From the NCBI GenBank assembly GCA_965226805.1, contig CBDDDW010000008.1, positions 1-38,559 on the forward strand: a stretch of DNA of 38,559 bases, written 5' to 3'. Under the pieces are notes generated by a model. The model saw only the letters and a list, made by a program, of their open reading frames with translations. It was not told the origin of the DNA and searched no databases. Of this stretch, positions 26,489 through 35,181 are shown one piece after another. This stretch comes from CBDDDW01 sp965226805 (GTDB lineage Bacteria > Chloroflexota > Dehalococcoidia > Lucifugimonadales > JAGWBF01). Both the position numbers and the translations under genes were made by a program. Within the stretch, counting starts at the first letter, position 1; the number at the start of each line of letters is the position of its first letter.

Positions 26489-27208
26489 TTACTTTACGAG
26501 CAGTCGGATATCGTGCACGAGAGGCTCGACATCAAGCGAGGCCCCCTTGAATAGGACGCGCCGGTACCCGGCGCGGTCTATGAGGAACACTGGTGTCGCA
26601 TGGCTCACCAGATAATCTTCGCCCGCGCCCCCTAACACCCCACCGTCCGCGGCGCCATCACTATTACGGTCCTCTCCCTCGCCAGTTGAGTGGACATCAG
26701 CATCGCCATCCTGGCCCGCCTCATCTTGATAGGGGGCCAGCCAATAAGCCTTCCAGACCGGGCCAAGCTCATCTTCAGTTCCTACCAGATAGTGCCATTT
26801 ATCCAGCATACCTTTCTCCCCAGAATACTCGTGGACTCTCTCTACGGTGTCCCGCGGGGGGTCCACAGAAACGGCCAGGAACTGCACAGCCGCGGCATCA
26901 TCCCCGAGGAGAGCGTGAGTTCGACGCAGCGCCTCTGTAACAACAGGGCAAACGTCCGGGCAATAGGTGTAGAGGAAGGTAAGCACGACCACCTTCCCAC
27001 TGAAATCTGAGAGGCTCACGCTGCGGGAAAACTGATCCTGGAGTTCGAAGGATGGCGCGAGGTCGGGGGTATCTAACTCTATACCCCTGAAGGAGGGATC
27101 TCCGGAGCAGGCTACGCCGACAAGTAGGGCCAGCCCGATGGCAGGAGCGGCCCACGAACAAGCCCGCTTGGACCTGCTCAGGGCGGTCTCCCCTATCCCG
27201 GCGGTCAA
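26489..27208 (-). CDS. sco: SCO1/SenC-type copper chaperone lipoprotein
   Basis: Sco proteins deliver copper to the CuA site of cytochrome c oxidase or keep its cysteines reduced. A lipoprotein-type signal (APAIGLALLVGVAC, lipobox LVGVAC) precedes a thioredoxin fold. The metal-binding Cys pair is in YCPDVCPVV and the distal His in VSHATPVFLID. An acidic Gly/Asp/Glu-rich insertion of about 35 residues (DEAGQDGDADVHSTGEGED and on) sits just before the distal His and is not usual. The start is uncertain. TTG 27208, just after the preceding gene's stop, is the best in-frame choice but has a poor SD. A longer version from 27307 would overlap that gene fully. It is last in the oxidase cluster. Confidence 0.88.
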   Translation of the reverse strand: MTAGIGETALSRSKRACSWAAPAIGLALLVGVACSGDPSFRGIELDTPDLAPSFELQDQFSRSVSLSDFSGKVVVLTFLYTYCPDVCPVVTEALRRTHALLGDDAAAVQFLAVSVDPPRDTVERVHEYSGEKGMLDKWHYLVGTEDELGPVWKAYWLAPYQDEAGQDGDADVHSTGEGEDRNSDGAADGGVLGGAGEDYLVSHATPVFLIDRAGYRRVLFKGASLDVEPLVHDIRLLVK

Positions 27209-27213
27209 GGGGT

Positions 27214-27423
27214 TTACTCGGGGGTACCTTTCTTGGGTAGAGTTATGAGCGCGGCCACGGTCGGCACACCCACGACGACACCCATACCTATGATAACGGC
27301 CCCCCATTGCTCCGCCCCAGCCTTACCAACGAAGATAAAGAGAGCGCCCAGGCCTCCTCCCCAGAGAACAACGATAAGGAGCGCCATAATGGGAAGCAAG
27401 AAAGGAAGGGGCACTCGATTCAT
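27214..27423 (-). CDS. Small membrane protein of the oxidase cluster
   Basis: The 69-residue protein starts at ATG 27423 with GGAGG six bases upstream. It has two hydrophobic segments (LPFLLPIMALLIVVLWGGG and WGAVIIGMGVVVGVPTVAAL) joined by a short charged turn, so it spans the membrane twice. The family is not one I can name. The strong SD, its own extended -10 promoter and its position between ctaG and sco suggest a small oxidase subunit or assembly helper. Confidence 0.7.
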   Translation of the reverse strand: MNRVPLPFLLPIMALLIVVLWGGGLGALFIFVGKAGAEQWGAVIIGMGVVVGVPTVAALITLPKKGTPE

Positions 27424-27449
27424 CAGAAACCTCCACTGATATCACTCAC

Positions 27450-27455
27450 ATTATA
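27450..27455 (-). promoter_or_regulatory. Extended -10 promoter before the small membrane gene
   Basis: The minus strand reads TGG TATAAT, a perfect -10 hexamer with the extended TG. No good -35 box is seen. The start would be near 27443, about 20 bases before ATG 27423. It allows the small gene and sco to be expressed apart from the upstream oxidase genes. The 169-base gap to ctaG fits this. Confidence 0.6.
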
Positions 27456-27592
27456 CCACCAAGTATGGCAGGGGGTTCCCCATAGCACATACGGCTCGCA
27501 TACGGACAAACACGAGAGCCACAGCCGCACGTTCGACCCTCCAAAGGCCCAGCCCTTCAGTGAGACTGTTGCTATCCTGAAGCCAACACAGG

Positions 27593-28411
27593 TCAGCCCC
27601 AGGTCTGCCTGCTCCGAGCCCGGGTCAAGGACTCCTCCTGGCTGGCCCATATAAGGAACACCACGACAACGGTCAACAGAAAGGCGAAGCCTCCAGGCAC
27701 CCACATAATTATGCCCCCGACCTGCTGGTCAGTATGGGGAGAGATGTCCCAAACCCGGGGTGCCATCTCATACCACTCATAAAGGACCTGATCAGAGAAA
27801 GTGATCATCGCTCCGAGGATAGCCGGGACTGTGGGCTGTACGAACAGGTACACCATCTGGACCAGGTAGTTTGCCCGGGGCAGCTCCGACAGAGGGCTCA
27901 GGATCGGCCACCACATGATAACAGCGGTAACGATAAACATCAGGTGCTCCAGGATATGGATGCCCCGTTCCCTCAGGGTGAGGTCGTAAAGTGCCGGCAC
28001 GTGCCACATGGCAAACACGAAATTGAACAAGAAGAAGGCGACCACCGGAAGCGTAACCAGTCTGACGAGCTTGAACACGTGTGGTGAGCGCAGCAAAGGC
28101 CGGAGCAACCAGCCCGGCGTCCCCAGTAACAACAGAGGGGGCACCACCAGCGTCAACAGCAGGTGCTGCACCATATGGGCGCTGAACAAGTATTCTTCGC
28201 CCAGCTCGTGCAGGGGCGAAAGTAGGGCGATGAAGACCACGAACATACCGAGCAGGAATAGCAATACCTGGCCGGATCCCACTTCCAGTGCCAAACCGAA
28301 CCGGCGGCGCATGGGCCCGACGCTCAGGATGTAGCCACCGGTGAGCAGCAGCAGCCCCACAACCACGCTAGGGTGCCCGTGCCAGGCTGTCCAGGAGAAA
28401 TCAGCGGGCAA
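27593..28411 (-). CDS. ctaG: CtaG-type cytochrome c oxidase assembly protein
   Basis: This 272-residue integral membrane protein belongs to the caa3_CtaG family (the Bacillus type, unrelated to Cox11). In Bacillus, CtaG is required for formation of active caa3 oxidase, probably for the CuB/CuA copper. Seven or so helices are visible. The conserved His-bearing segments FSAHMVQHLLLTLVVPPLLL, FAMWHVPALYD and HILEHLMFIVTAVIMWWP are present. The start is TTG 28411 with GGGAG five bases upstream. The gene lies 49 bases downstream of ctaF in the oxidase operon. Confidence 0.9.
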   Translation of the reverse strand: MPADFSWTAWHGHPSVVVGLLLLTGGYILSVGPMRRRFGLALEVGSGQVLLFLLGMFVVFIALLSPLHELGEEYLFSAHMVQHLLLTLVVPPLLLLGTPGWLLRPLLRSPHVFKLVRLVTLPVVAFFLFNFVFAMWHVPALYDLTLRERGIHILEHLMFIVTAVIMWWPILSPLSELPRANYLVQMVYLFVQPTVPAILGAMITFSDQVLYEWYEMAPRVWDISPHTDQQVGGIIMWVPGGFAFLLTVVVVFLIWASQEESLTRARSRQTWG

Positions 28412-28460
28412 AGCTACTCCCTAGGACGATGGACAAATAAATCAGTGTGAGGCCCGTGGG

Positions 28461-28838
28461 CTAGAGGTGGCCTGAGCGCAGATCCCTCATGACCGCAGCT
28501 TGGCTGTCCTCTTCTTCTTCAGGAGGATTGGCCACATTCGACAGCACCTGGAAGAGAGACATCAAGACCACCACCACCGCTATGGCGAGCAGGAGCCCTC
28601 CAACGAAAACCCCTGAGAAAAGGCGGCTATCGAACTTCAGGTGCATGTAGAACATCACAACCAACACGAACTTGGCGATGGAGAGAATTATGAAAATTGG
28701 CAGGAAAACCGGTTCCAGAGCGTCGACATAGAAAACCCCGACCTCAATCCCCGTGAGCAAAGCTAGGGCAACGGCTACCTTCAGATAGGTAGCCGGAGTC
28801 GGATGGGCTATATCTCTTGCCATTGGACTATCAACCAA
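28461..28838 (-). CDS. ctaF: Cytochrome c oxidase subunit IV
   Basis: This is the small prokaryotic COX4 subunit, 125 residues with three membrane helices (LKVAVALALLTGIEVGVFYV, FLPIFIILSIAKFVLVVMFY and VFVGGLLLAIAVVVVLMSLF). The signature K-F-x-x-V-V-M-F-Y-M-H-L-K-F-D closes the second helix. The start is taken as TTG 28838, because GAGGGG lies eight bases upstream. ATG 28823 has no SD. It stabilises the oxidase but carries no cofactor. The acidic C-terminal tail (PPEEEEDSQ) is longer than usual. Confidence 0.88.
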   Translation of the reverse strand: MVDSPMARDIAHPTPATYLKVAVALALLTGIEVGVFYVDALEPVFLPIFIILSIAKFVLVVMFYMHLKFDSRLFSGVFVGGLLLAIAVVVVLMSLFQVLSNVANPPEEEEDSQAAVMRDLRSGHL

Positions 28839-28905
28839 TGTGTTTGCCCCTCATCGAAAAACATGGCTCGCGGGGTCCAACGTTCACTGAGAGCAGGATC
28901 GATCT

Positions 28906-29619
28906 TCACTTGATTCCTACGCCTATAAGGTACACCACCGCGAAAATCACAATCCAGACGATGTCTACAAAGTGCCAGTAGAGGGCCGCCAGGTCCACGC
29001 TCAGTGCCTGCCTATCGGTCAGCTCCCTTTGTGCCCGGCGTCCGCCAAACATCGAATACCCGTAAATCGAAAGCAACCATATCACTCCCACTGTCACGTG
29101 GGCCCCGTGAAACCCGGTAAGGGTAAAGAAAGTCGAACCGAACAAGTTGGTGCGCGGCGTCAAGCCGTAGGGCTCCTCGAACTCGGTAACGCCCGGCTCT
29201 TGACACTCTAGCGCTCGGGGCTTTTCCTCACACGTTACGACCCTCTCATGATTCGCGAACTCATAGAACTCGAAGATCTGAAACGCGAGGAAGGTTGAGC
29301 CCAGCAGGGCGGTACACAGAATCCAAACCCTGAAGGCTTTCATGTCTCCCCGATTGATGGCCGAGTAGCTCAGCACCATCGCCAAGCTGCTCATTAACAG
29401 CACGAAGGTGGAGACCGAGGTGGTGGGGATGTCGAACACGTCGATTGGGTAGGGACCCACTGGGCTCTGGCCACGATACACCAGGTACGTGGATATAAGT
29501 GCCCCGAAGAAAAGGCAGTCTGACCCAAGGAACACCCACATGAGCAACTTCCGGTGGTTCAGTCCCGTAGTGGTGTCCTCTACCACCGGCTGATGTCCCG
29601 CTACCGAGTGGTCGTGCAA
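28906..29619 (-). CDS. ctaE: Cytochrome c oxidase subunit III
   Basis: Subunit III supports the proton-uptake path of the oxidase. The 237-residue protein has the helices of the short bacterial form. The key blocks are KLLMWVFLGSDCLFFGALI, the helix pair around FQIFEFYEF, and FTLTGFHGAHVTVGVIWLL. The C-terminal WHFVDIVWIVIFAVVYLIG is the family signature. A hydrophilic loop with two Cys (VVTCEEKPRALECQEPG) lies between helices and may form an extracytoplasmic disulfide. The start is TTG 29619 with an AGGAAGG SD. It sits 29 bases after ctaD. Confidence 0.93.
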   Translation of the reverse strand: MHDHSVAGHQPVVEDTTTGLNHRKLLMWVFLGSDCLFFGALISTYLVYRGQSPVGPYPIDVFDIPTTSVSTFVLLMSSLAMVLSYSAINRGDMKAFRVWILCTALLGSTFLAFQIFEFYEFANHERVVTCEEKPRALECQEPGVTEFEEPYGLTPRTNLFGSTFFTLTGFHGAHVTVGVIWLLSIYGYSMFGGRRAQRELTDRQALSVDLAALYWHFVDIVWIVIFAVVYLIGVGIK

Positions 29620-29648
29620 GCGACTAGGCCCTTCCTATCTGAGGATAG

Positions 29649-31589
29649 CTAGTCCTCTTCTGCAGGTTCCGACACTGGCTCGAAGGACCATGCATAAACG
29701 CCGACGAGCATCACACCGGCCCCTATCGCGGCCAGCGCCCACGTGAGAGTGCCATTGAAAATGACCCCGAACCCAGCTACCGTAAAGCCGACGGCCACCA
29801 TTACAGGGTAATAGGAAGGCCCGGGCATGTGTATCCCGTGATGCCCATCGCCTTCGCCCCCGCCTTGCTCGGTGACCCCGGCGCCATGCTCCGGGCGCCC
29901 ATGGGAGGTGTCAATCACCTCAGCGCCTCCCGCTACTGGAATGGGGGCGGGGCCATGCTCACCATTCCCATACTTCTCTTCCCAGAAGGAGTCCCGCCCA
30001 TGAACAGCTGGGATCGACGCAAAGTTATACACCGGTGGCGGCGAGGGGATCGCCCACTCCAGGGTCCTGCCATCCCAGGGATCGTTGCCGGCCAGCTCTC
30101 CTTTACGAAAGCTCCGAAAAGCGTTGTGCAAGAATAGGAGGGTCGATACCGCGATCAGAAGTGCGCCGATAGTGGAGATCAGGTTCCAAAAGTCCCAGCC
30201 CATCCCTGAGTCATAGGTATAGATACGACGCGGCATACCATCCATTCCCAGGAAGTGCATCGGGAAGAAAGCGACGTTAAACCCGATGAACGCCAGCCAG
30301 AAATGGAGCTTGCCCAAGGTCTCGCTCATCATACGGCCTGTTATCTTGGGCCACCAGTAATAGACTCCGGCGAAAAGGGCGAAGATACTGCCGCCGAACA
30401 GAACATAGTGAATGTGGGCCACTATGAAATAGGTGTCCTGCTGCTGAGAATCAGATGGCGGCGAGGCGTGCATGACGCCGCTCAGCCCACCGATGACAAA
30501 CATGGCAATAAAGCCAACGGCGAAGAGCAAGGGGGTTTTGATATCAATCGAGCCGCCCCATAGCGTGCCGATCCAGTTGAATATCTTGATCCCCGTCGGT
30601 ACGGCTATCGCCATTGTGCTCAAGGCGAAGGCCGAATTGGCTATTGGACCCAGACCCACCGTGAACATGTGATGGCTCCACACACCCCAGCCCATGAACC
30701 CGATCAGAACACCCGAGAGCACGATAACCGGATACCCGAACAGTGGTTTGCGGGCGAACGTGGGCAAAATCTCAGAGATGACCCCCATAGCGGGCAGTAT
30801 CAAAATGTACACCTCGGGGTGGCCAAACACCCAGAAGAGGTGCTGCCAGAGCACGGGGTCACCGCCGCCAGACGGCACGAAGAAGTTCATGCCGAAGTAC
30901 CGGTCGAACATGAGCTCGATCAGCGCCACGGTAATGATGGGGAAGGCCAGGATAATAAGGAAGGAGGTGACCAGGGTCATCCAGACGAACACTGGCATCC
31001 GCATCAGAGTCATACCCGGCGCCCGCATGTTGACGATGGTGACGATGAAGTTGAAGCCCGCCATCATCGAGGCCGTTCCCAGAACCAGCAGGCCGACTGT
31101 GTAAAAATCCATGCCGTGGCCCGGGTTGAAGGTAGCTTCCGTGCAGTTGGCATAGGCGAACCAACCGCAATTGGGAGACCCCTGGAAGAACCAGCCGCTA
31201 TTGAGCAGGATGCCACCACCCAGGAAGACCCAGTAGCTGAGGGCGTTCATGCGTGGGAAGGCCACGTCCCGGGCCCCGATCATCAGCGGGATCATGAAGT
31301 TGAAGAAGGCGGCCGTGAGGGGCATTATCGCCAGGAATATCATGGTAAGCCCGTGCATCGTGAATAGCTGGCTGAAGACCTCTGCACTTACGACGTCCTG
31401 GCCAGGCCGCGCCAGCTGCACGCGCATCATGAGGGCCTCTACGCCACCCAGCAAGAAAAATATCATGGCGGTGGCGCCGTAGAGGATACCTATCCTCTTA
31501 TGGTCGACGGTGGTGACCCAGCCCCACACCCCTTCATAGCTGGTGGGCCTCCGCAAAGCTCCTGTTATCGTCCCGGTTATAGTTACCAT
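29649..31589 (-). CDS. ctaD: Cytochrome c oxidase subunit I
   Basis: Subunit I holds heme a and the heme a3-CuB site where oxygen is reduced. ATG 31589 is chosen because GGAGG lies six bases upstream. The 646-residue protein shows the heme-ligand His in FTMHGLTMIF. The CuB His and cross-linked Tyr are in FGHPEVYILILP, with the further CuB ligands in WSHHMF. VAHIHYVLFGG carries the two C-terminal heme-ligand His. The K-pathway Lys is in AVPTGIKIFNW. These place it in the A-type heme-copper oxidases. After the core a hydrophilic stretch rich in Gly and His (about residues 540-590) leads to two extra C-terminal helices, as in caa3-type enzymes with fused subunits. Confidence 0.97.
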   Translation of the reverse strand: MVTITGTITGALRRPTSYEGVWGWVTTVDHKRIGILYGATAMIFFLLGGVEALMMRVQLARPGQDVVSAEVFSQLFTMHGLTMIFLAIMPLTAAFFNFMIPLMIGARDVAFPRMNALSYWVFLGGGILLNSGWFFQGSPNCGWFAYANCTEATFNPGHGMDFYTVGLLVLGTASMMAGFNFIVTIVNMRAPGMTLMRMPVFVWMTLVTSFLIILAFPIITVALIELMFDRYFGMNFFVPSGGGDPVLWQHLFWVFGHPEVYILILPAMGVISEILPTFARKPLFGYPVIVLSGVLIGFMGWGVWSHHMFTVGLGPIANSAFALSTMAIAVPTGIKIFNWIGTLWGGSIDIKTPLLFAVGFIAMFVIGGLSGVMHASPPSDSQQQDTYFIVAHIHYVLFGGSIFALFAGVYYWWPKITGRMMSETLGKLHFWLAFIGFNVAFFPMHFLGMDGMPRRIYTYDSGMGWDFWNLISTIGALLIAVSTLLFLHNAFRSFRKGELAGNDPWDGRTLEWAIPSPPPVYNFASIPAVHGRDSFWEEKYGNGEHGPAPIPVAGGAEVIDTSHGRPEHGAGVTEQGGGEGDGHHGIHMPGPSYYPVMVAVGFTVAGFGVIFNGTLTWALAAIGAGVMLVGVYAWSFEPVSEPAEED

Positions 31590-31641
31590 CACACACCTCC
31601 GACATCACCATGGCCCGTCGGAAAAGACCTCATATAGAGTG

Positions 31642-32766
31642 CTACCTAAGACTTAACAAATAGGATGTGAGCTTTTCAATATCCTCTTCTGTCAGCATTT
31701 CCGCTGATACATCGGTATTATACACGTTCGCCAGCTCGGCCATGCGGTTCCCGGGCTTGATCTCCTCCGGGTCCCGCAGCCATTCCATAATGGTACTCCT
31801 GTTGAGGTCGGCAACCACGCCCGCCGCCAGAGTATTACGGGTCCCAACGTTGGTGAGATTAGGTCCTGGGAAGGCCGCGGCGCCTCCCTCAAAGGCAACC
31901 ACCAGGCTTTTACGCACTGCTTCGGACCATGGCCCTGTAGCTGAATGGCACAGAGTACACCCCTTGCTGGCGAACAATTGAGCTCCATCTAGCGCATCCC
32001 CTTCGGGAGGATCGCCCCGGCCCGCGATCTCATGGTATTTTTCCACCCAGTCGTCGAACTCCTCCTGCTCCTCTACGATAATTTTGAACCTCATGTTGGC
32101 GTGAGATTCGCCGCAGAATTCCGCGCACTGCCCGAAGAAGACGGCCGGGAGGGAATCAATGTCGCTCCTTCTGGCCTCGAACCACATCTTGTTCACGTTG
32201 GAGGGAATTACATCTACCTTGCCCGCCAGCTTTGGAATCCAGAAGCTGTGGATCAGATCGTCGGACTTGAGACTGAGTCTCACCGGCCTATCCACAGGGA
32301 CGTGCATCTCGTTGGCTGTAATTACGTTCTCCTCAGGATACTCGAACTCCCACCACCATTGGTGCCCAATGACGGTGACCTCCAACGCCCCTTCACGCTC
32401 TTTATCGCTGATGTCAAATATGACCATGACCGTGGGCACGGCGATAGCCACAAGCACGATGGCCGGGGCAATGGTCCAAGCGATCTCTAGAGGGGTGTTG
32501 CCATGGGTTTGCGGCGGTATCTCATCCTGTCCTTCCTTCCTTCGAAACCGAATCACTGAATACAGCAGTATACCCACGACGACTATGAATACGAATAGGG
32601 CTGCCCAGAAGATTATGTAAAACAAGGTGAGCTGTTTCTCGGCAACAGGACCCGCGGCGTCGAAGGTCGATTGAGGGTGACTTGGGGTACACGCCATCAG
32701 GAGCAGGAGAGCTGCCGCCGTGGATAGCGCGGCTACGAGTCTGAGGGAAGGACGCCCTAGGATCAC
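31642..32766 (-). CDS. ctaC: Cytochrome c oxidase subunit II with fused cytochrome c domain (caa3 type)
   Basis: Subunit II takes electrons from cytochrome c through CuA. GTG 32766 is chosen because AAGGAG lies six bases upstream. A longer start at 32868 has no SD. A lipoprotein-type signal ends at LLLLMAC, followed by two membrane helices. The cupredoxin domain carries GHQWWWEFEYP and the CuA ligands H in LIHSFWIP, then CAEFCGESHANM. The C-terminal domain is a fused cytochrome c with heme site GCTLCH and probable axial Met in PGNRMAEL. The fused heme domain makes the enzyme caa3-type. The protein has 374 residues and lies 49 bases upstream of ctaD. Confidence 0.96.
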   Translation of the reverse strand: MILGRPSLRLVAALSTAAALLLLMACTPSHPQSTFDAAGPVAEKQLTLFYIIFWAALFVFIVVVGILLYSVIRFRRKEGQDEIPPQTHGNTPLEIAWTIAPAIVLVAIAVPTVMVIFDISDKEREGALEVTVIGHQWWWEFEYPEENVITANEMHVPVDRPVRLSLKSDDLIHSFWIPKLAGKVDVIPSNVNKMWFEARRSDIDSLPAVFFGQCAEFCGESHANMRFKIIVEEQEEFDDWVEKYHEIAGRGDPPEGDALDGAQLFASKGCTLCHSATGPWSEAVRKSLVVAFEGGAAAFPGPNLTNVGTRNTLAAGVVADLNRSTIMEWLRDPEEIKPGNRMAELANVYNTDVSAEMLTEEDIEKLTSYLLSLR

Positions 32767-32905
32767 CTTTGGCTCCTTATCTGGCAGTTGGTTAACAATG
32801 GAGGTTCGAAGCAAGCCCCTACCGGTTTTCGTATGAGGCAGTTTACCAGAGCAAAATACGGGATACAAGAGGTAGCCAAGGCAACGTTTGGAGGAAGGTT
32901 GCCCA

Positions 32906-33850
32906 TTAGCCGACCATACTGTCTAGGACCATTGAGATAAAGATCAATGCCAGATACGCGAGCGAGTAGAAATAGAGGGCGCGCTCGTTTTTCATCCCGA
33001 CGGGTCGATTATGATCCTCTGCGCCTTTCTTGGCCACCACCCGCCACGCAAGGGCCAGAAACACGCTGCCCAGCACCACAGCGACCGACAGGTAGAGCCA
33101 ACCCACCGCCTCCGTCGTGAAGAAGAGGATGCTGATAGTAACCAACAAGACCGTGTATAGGAGGATATTGCGCCGCGTAACCTCAACCCCTGCAACGACA
33201 GGCAGCATGGGGACACCGGCCCGCGCGTAGTCTTCTTTTATAAGCATGGCCAACGCCCAAAAGTGCGGAGGAGTCCAAAAGAAAATGATTGCAAACAGAT
33301 AAAAGGCAGGTAGCTCCAACCCCCCTGTAACGGCAGCCCAGCCCGCTAAAGGAGGGACAGCTCCGGCAGCGCCGCCAATGACGATGTTCTGTGGAGTCGA
33401 GCGCTTCAGCCACATAGTGTACACAAACACGTAAAACAGTGTGCCGCTCAGGGTCAGCAGAGCGCTCAGCAGGTTAACCTCTGCCGTCAGCAGCACGAAG
33501 GCGAAGACATTTAGAATGACGCCGAACGCCAGAGCGGCCCCGGGCGAAACCCGGCGGCCGGGAATCGGGCGGCGACGTGTCCTGGCCATGAGACCGTCAA
33601 TATCGCGGTCAAGGCTGTGATTTATAGCGCCAGCTCCCCCCGCCGCAGCCGCACCTGCTAGCAGCAGATAGATGGCGGTGGCCAGGGGAGGAGGCCCTTC
33701 CGCGGCCAAGAACATTCCGCCCAGGGCCGTGATCAGCAATAGAAGTACGATGGGAGGCTTGGTTAATGTCAGGTAGTCGACCAGGACAGCAGCCACAGCG
33801 CTCTGGAGATGAGCGGGCCTTAGCCACGGAAGGTAGCCGGGCTTAAGCAC
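32906..33850 (-). CDS. ctaB: Protoheme IX farnesyltransferase (heme O synthase)
   Basis: CtaB adds a farnesyl group to heme b to make heme O, the precursor of heme A. The UbiA-type signature N-x3-D-x3-D is in NHSLDRDIDGLMARTRRRP, and YTMWLKRSTPQNIVIGGAAG is the CtaB-specific block. The second aspartate-rich loop appears as KEDYARAGVPMLPVVAG. About nine membrane helices are visible in 314 residues. The start is GTG 33850 with GAGGAG eight bases upstream, overlapping the ctaA stop by eight bases. The two heme genes are thus translationally coupled. Confidence 0.95.
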   Translation of the reverse strand: MLKPGYLPWLRPAHLQSAVAAVLVDYLTLTKPPIVLLLLITALGGMFLAAEGPPPLATAIYLLLAGAAAAGGAGAINHSLDRDIDGLMARTRRRPIPGRRVSPGAALAFGVILNVFAFVLLTAEVNLLSALLTLSGTLFYVFVYTMWLKRSTPQNIVIGGAAGAVPPLAGWAAVTGGLELPAFYLFAIIFFWTPPHFWALAMLIKEDYARAGVPMLPVVAGVEVTRRNILLYTVLLVTISILFFTTEAVGWLYLSVAVVLGSVFLALAWRVVAKKGAEDHNRPVGMKNERALYFYSLAYLALIFISMVLDSMVG

Positions 33851-34949
33851 GAGTCACGCTCCTCAAGCTGTGATTTGGAGAGGCAAACGCGAGAACCGCC
33901 AGCACAACGAGTCCCGTCCACAGTAGGGTGGCCATCATCAGATGCAGGAGCCGCGCGACCAGAGGGAAGCCCATCCAGAGGGTGGCGGCCCCTATCAGCA
34001 CCTGCGCCGTGAAAAGTGCCGCTACCGTCGCCGACGTGGACCCCAAGATACGTCGCTGAGATTTCCGTTGCCATGCCATGATCAACGCAGCCGCGACCAG
34101 TGCTCCCACCACCAGGGCAGCCACGCGATGCAGCATATGCATCGCGGAAAGATACACGTCCGGAATCAGCTGTCCATTGCATAGGGGCCAAGACTGGCCA
34201 CAGGCGCTGGTCGCGTCGGACACCGTCACATAAGAGCCCGTGAGCAGCAGGCCGTAGGCGCCGAGGGCGGCAGCGAGAGCTACCATCACAAAGCGGTCTC
34301 GCCCCTTGGATGTAGCTTGTCCGAAGGCGACCCGTCCAGAGCCCAGCAGAGCCACGACGCAGACCACTATCATCGCTGCCATCAGCGCCTCCGCTGTCGC
34401 AAGGTGGGCCAGCACCAGCTCCGCCGGGAGCTCCTTCAAGACAGTGAACCCGCCAAGGAGAACCTGGCCGGTCAGAAGAGCCAGTCCGACTGTCGCCGGA
34501 ATCAACAGGCTGCGCTGACTTCTGTAAGAGCGCCAGACAACCAGGGCGGTAGCAACCGTCAAGATCCCAGCCACGGAGGCCATCATCCGGTGCGAGTATT
34601 CAATGAGAGTAGCCTTTTCCAGAGGGGGAATCACCTTGCCGTGGCACAGGGGCCAATCAGGACACCCTAAACCCGAGTCCGTTAGACGTACGACTCCACC
34701 TAAAGAAACAAGGGCAAATATGCAGACCACGGTGGCCACCGTCAGGATTCGAAACGGGCGTCCCACCACGGTTCCCGTGTCGAGGGTGTCAGCGTAGCCT
34801 CCAGAAGGCGCCCGACTTGCCGATGCGGTCAGCGGCCAGGCACCGGCAGCCTCCGCTGTGGGCGGCCGTGAGAGGAAAGATATACGAGGAACAAACGTAA
34901 AAGCTAAGCGAACCTTCACAGTACGCCGCACCGGGCTCAAGAAGGACAA
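33843..34949 (-). CDS. ctaA: Heme A synthase
   Basis: CtaA oxidises the C8 methyl of heme O to the formyl of heme A. Two four-helix bundles are visible, each with paired His. The first has RLTDSGLGCPDWPLCHGKVI and EYSHRMMAS. The second has SACGQSWPLCNGQLIPD, HMLHRVAAL and LLHLMMATLLW. The Cys pair C-P-D-W-P-L-C is typical of the Bacillus-like class. The first 60 residues from TTG 34949 are hydrophilic and not conserved, so the true start may be downstream (for example near LDTGTVVGRPFRIL). It is the first gene of the oxidase cluster. No convincing promoter was found upstream. Confidence 0.93.
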   Translation of the reverse strand: MSFLSPVRRTVKVRLAFTFVPRISFLSRPPTAEAAGAWPLTASASRAPSGGYADTLDTGTVVGRPFRILTVATVVCIFALVSLGGVVRLTDSGLGCPDWPLCHGKVIPPLEKATLIEYSHRMMASVAGILTVATALVVWRSYRSQRSLLIPATVGLALLTGQVLLGGFTVLKELPAELVLAHLATAEALMAAMIVVCVVALLGSGRVAFGQATSKGRDRFVMVALAAALGAYGLLLTGSYVTVSDATSACGQSWPLCNGQLIPDVYLSAMHMLHRVAALVVGALVAAALIMAWQRKSQRRILGSTSATVAALFTAQVLIGAATLWMGFPLVARLLHLMMATLLWTGLVVLAVLAFASPNHSLRSVTRA

Positions 34950-35181
34950 CCTATTTTACCTCTCAGTCGCCGAAGGGTCAGTAGATCAGTAGAGTGAAGG
35001 TTGGAAGCAAATTATCATAGCGGATAAGGATTGTCAAACGGTGTCACATGTGAGGGGACAGGTAGACCGAGGTCGCCGGTACACACCTACGCCTCCTTGA
35101 ACCGCGTGGCTTCTAAATATGCACTTCCGGAGCCGGCGACGTGCGGCGCTGACTCTACAGAGACCATCAGCAGTCCAGGAT
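34950..35181. other. Gap between ctaA and the epimerase gene
   Basis: About 230 bases without a gene. An 8-bp inverted repeat (GTCGCCGG at 35072-35079 and CCGGCGAC at 35133-35140) has a 53-base loop and may be chance or a weak terminator for the epimerase gene. An A/T-rich stretch near 35007-35032 could hold the ctaA promoter, but no clear hexamer pair is present. Confidence 0.35.

Noticed and set aside
35072..35140. 8-bp inverted repeat as a terminator
   Set aside because: The loop of 53 bases is too long and no U tract follows. It is noted only as a gap feature.
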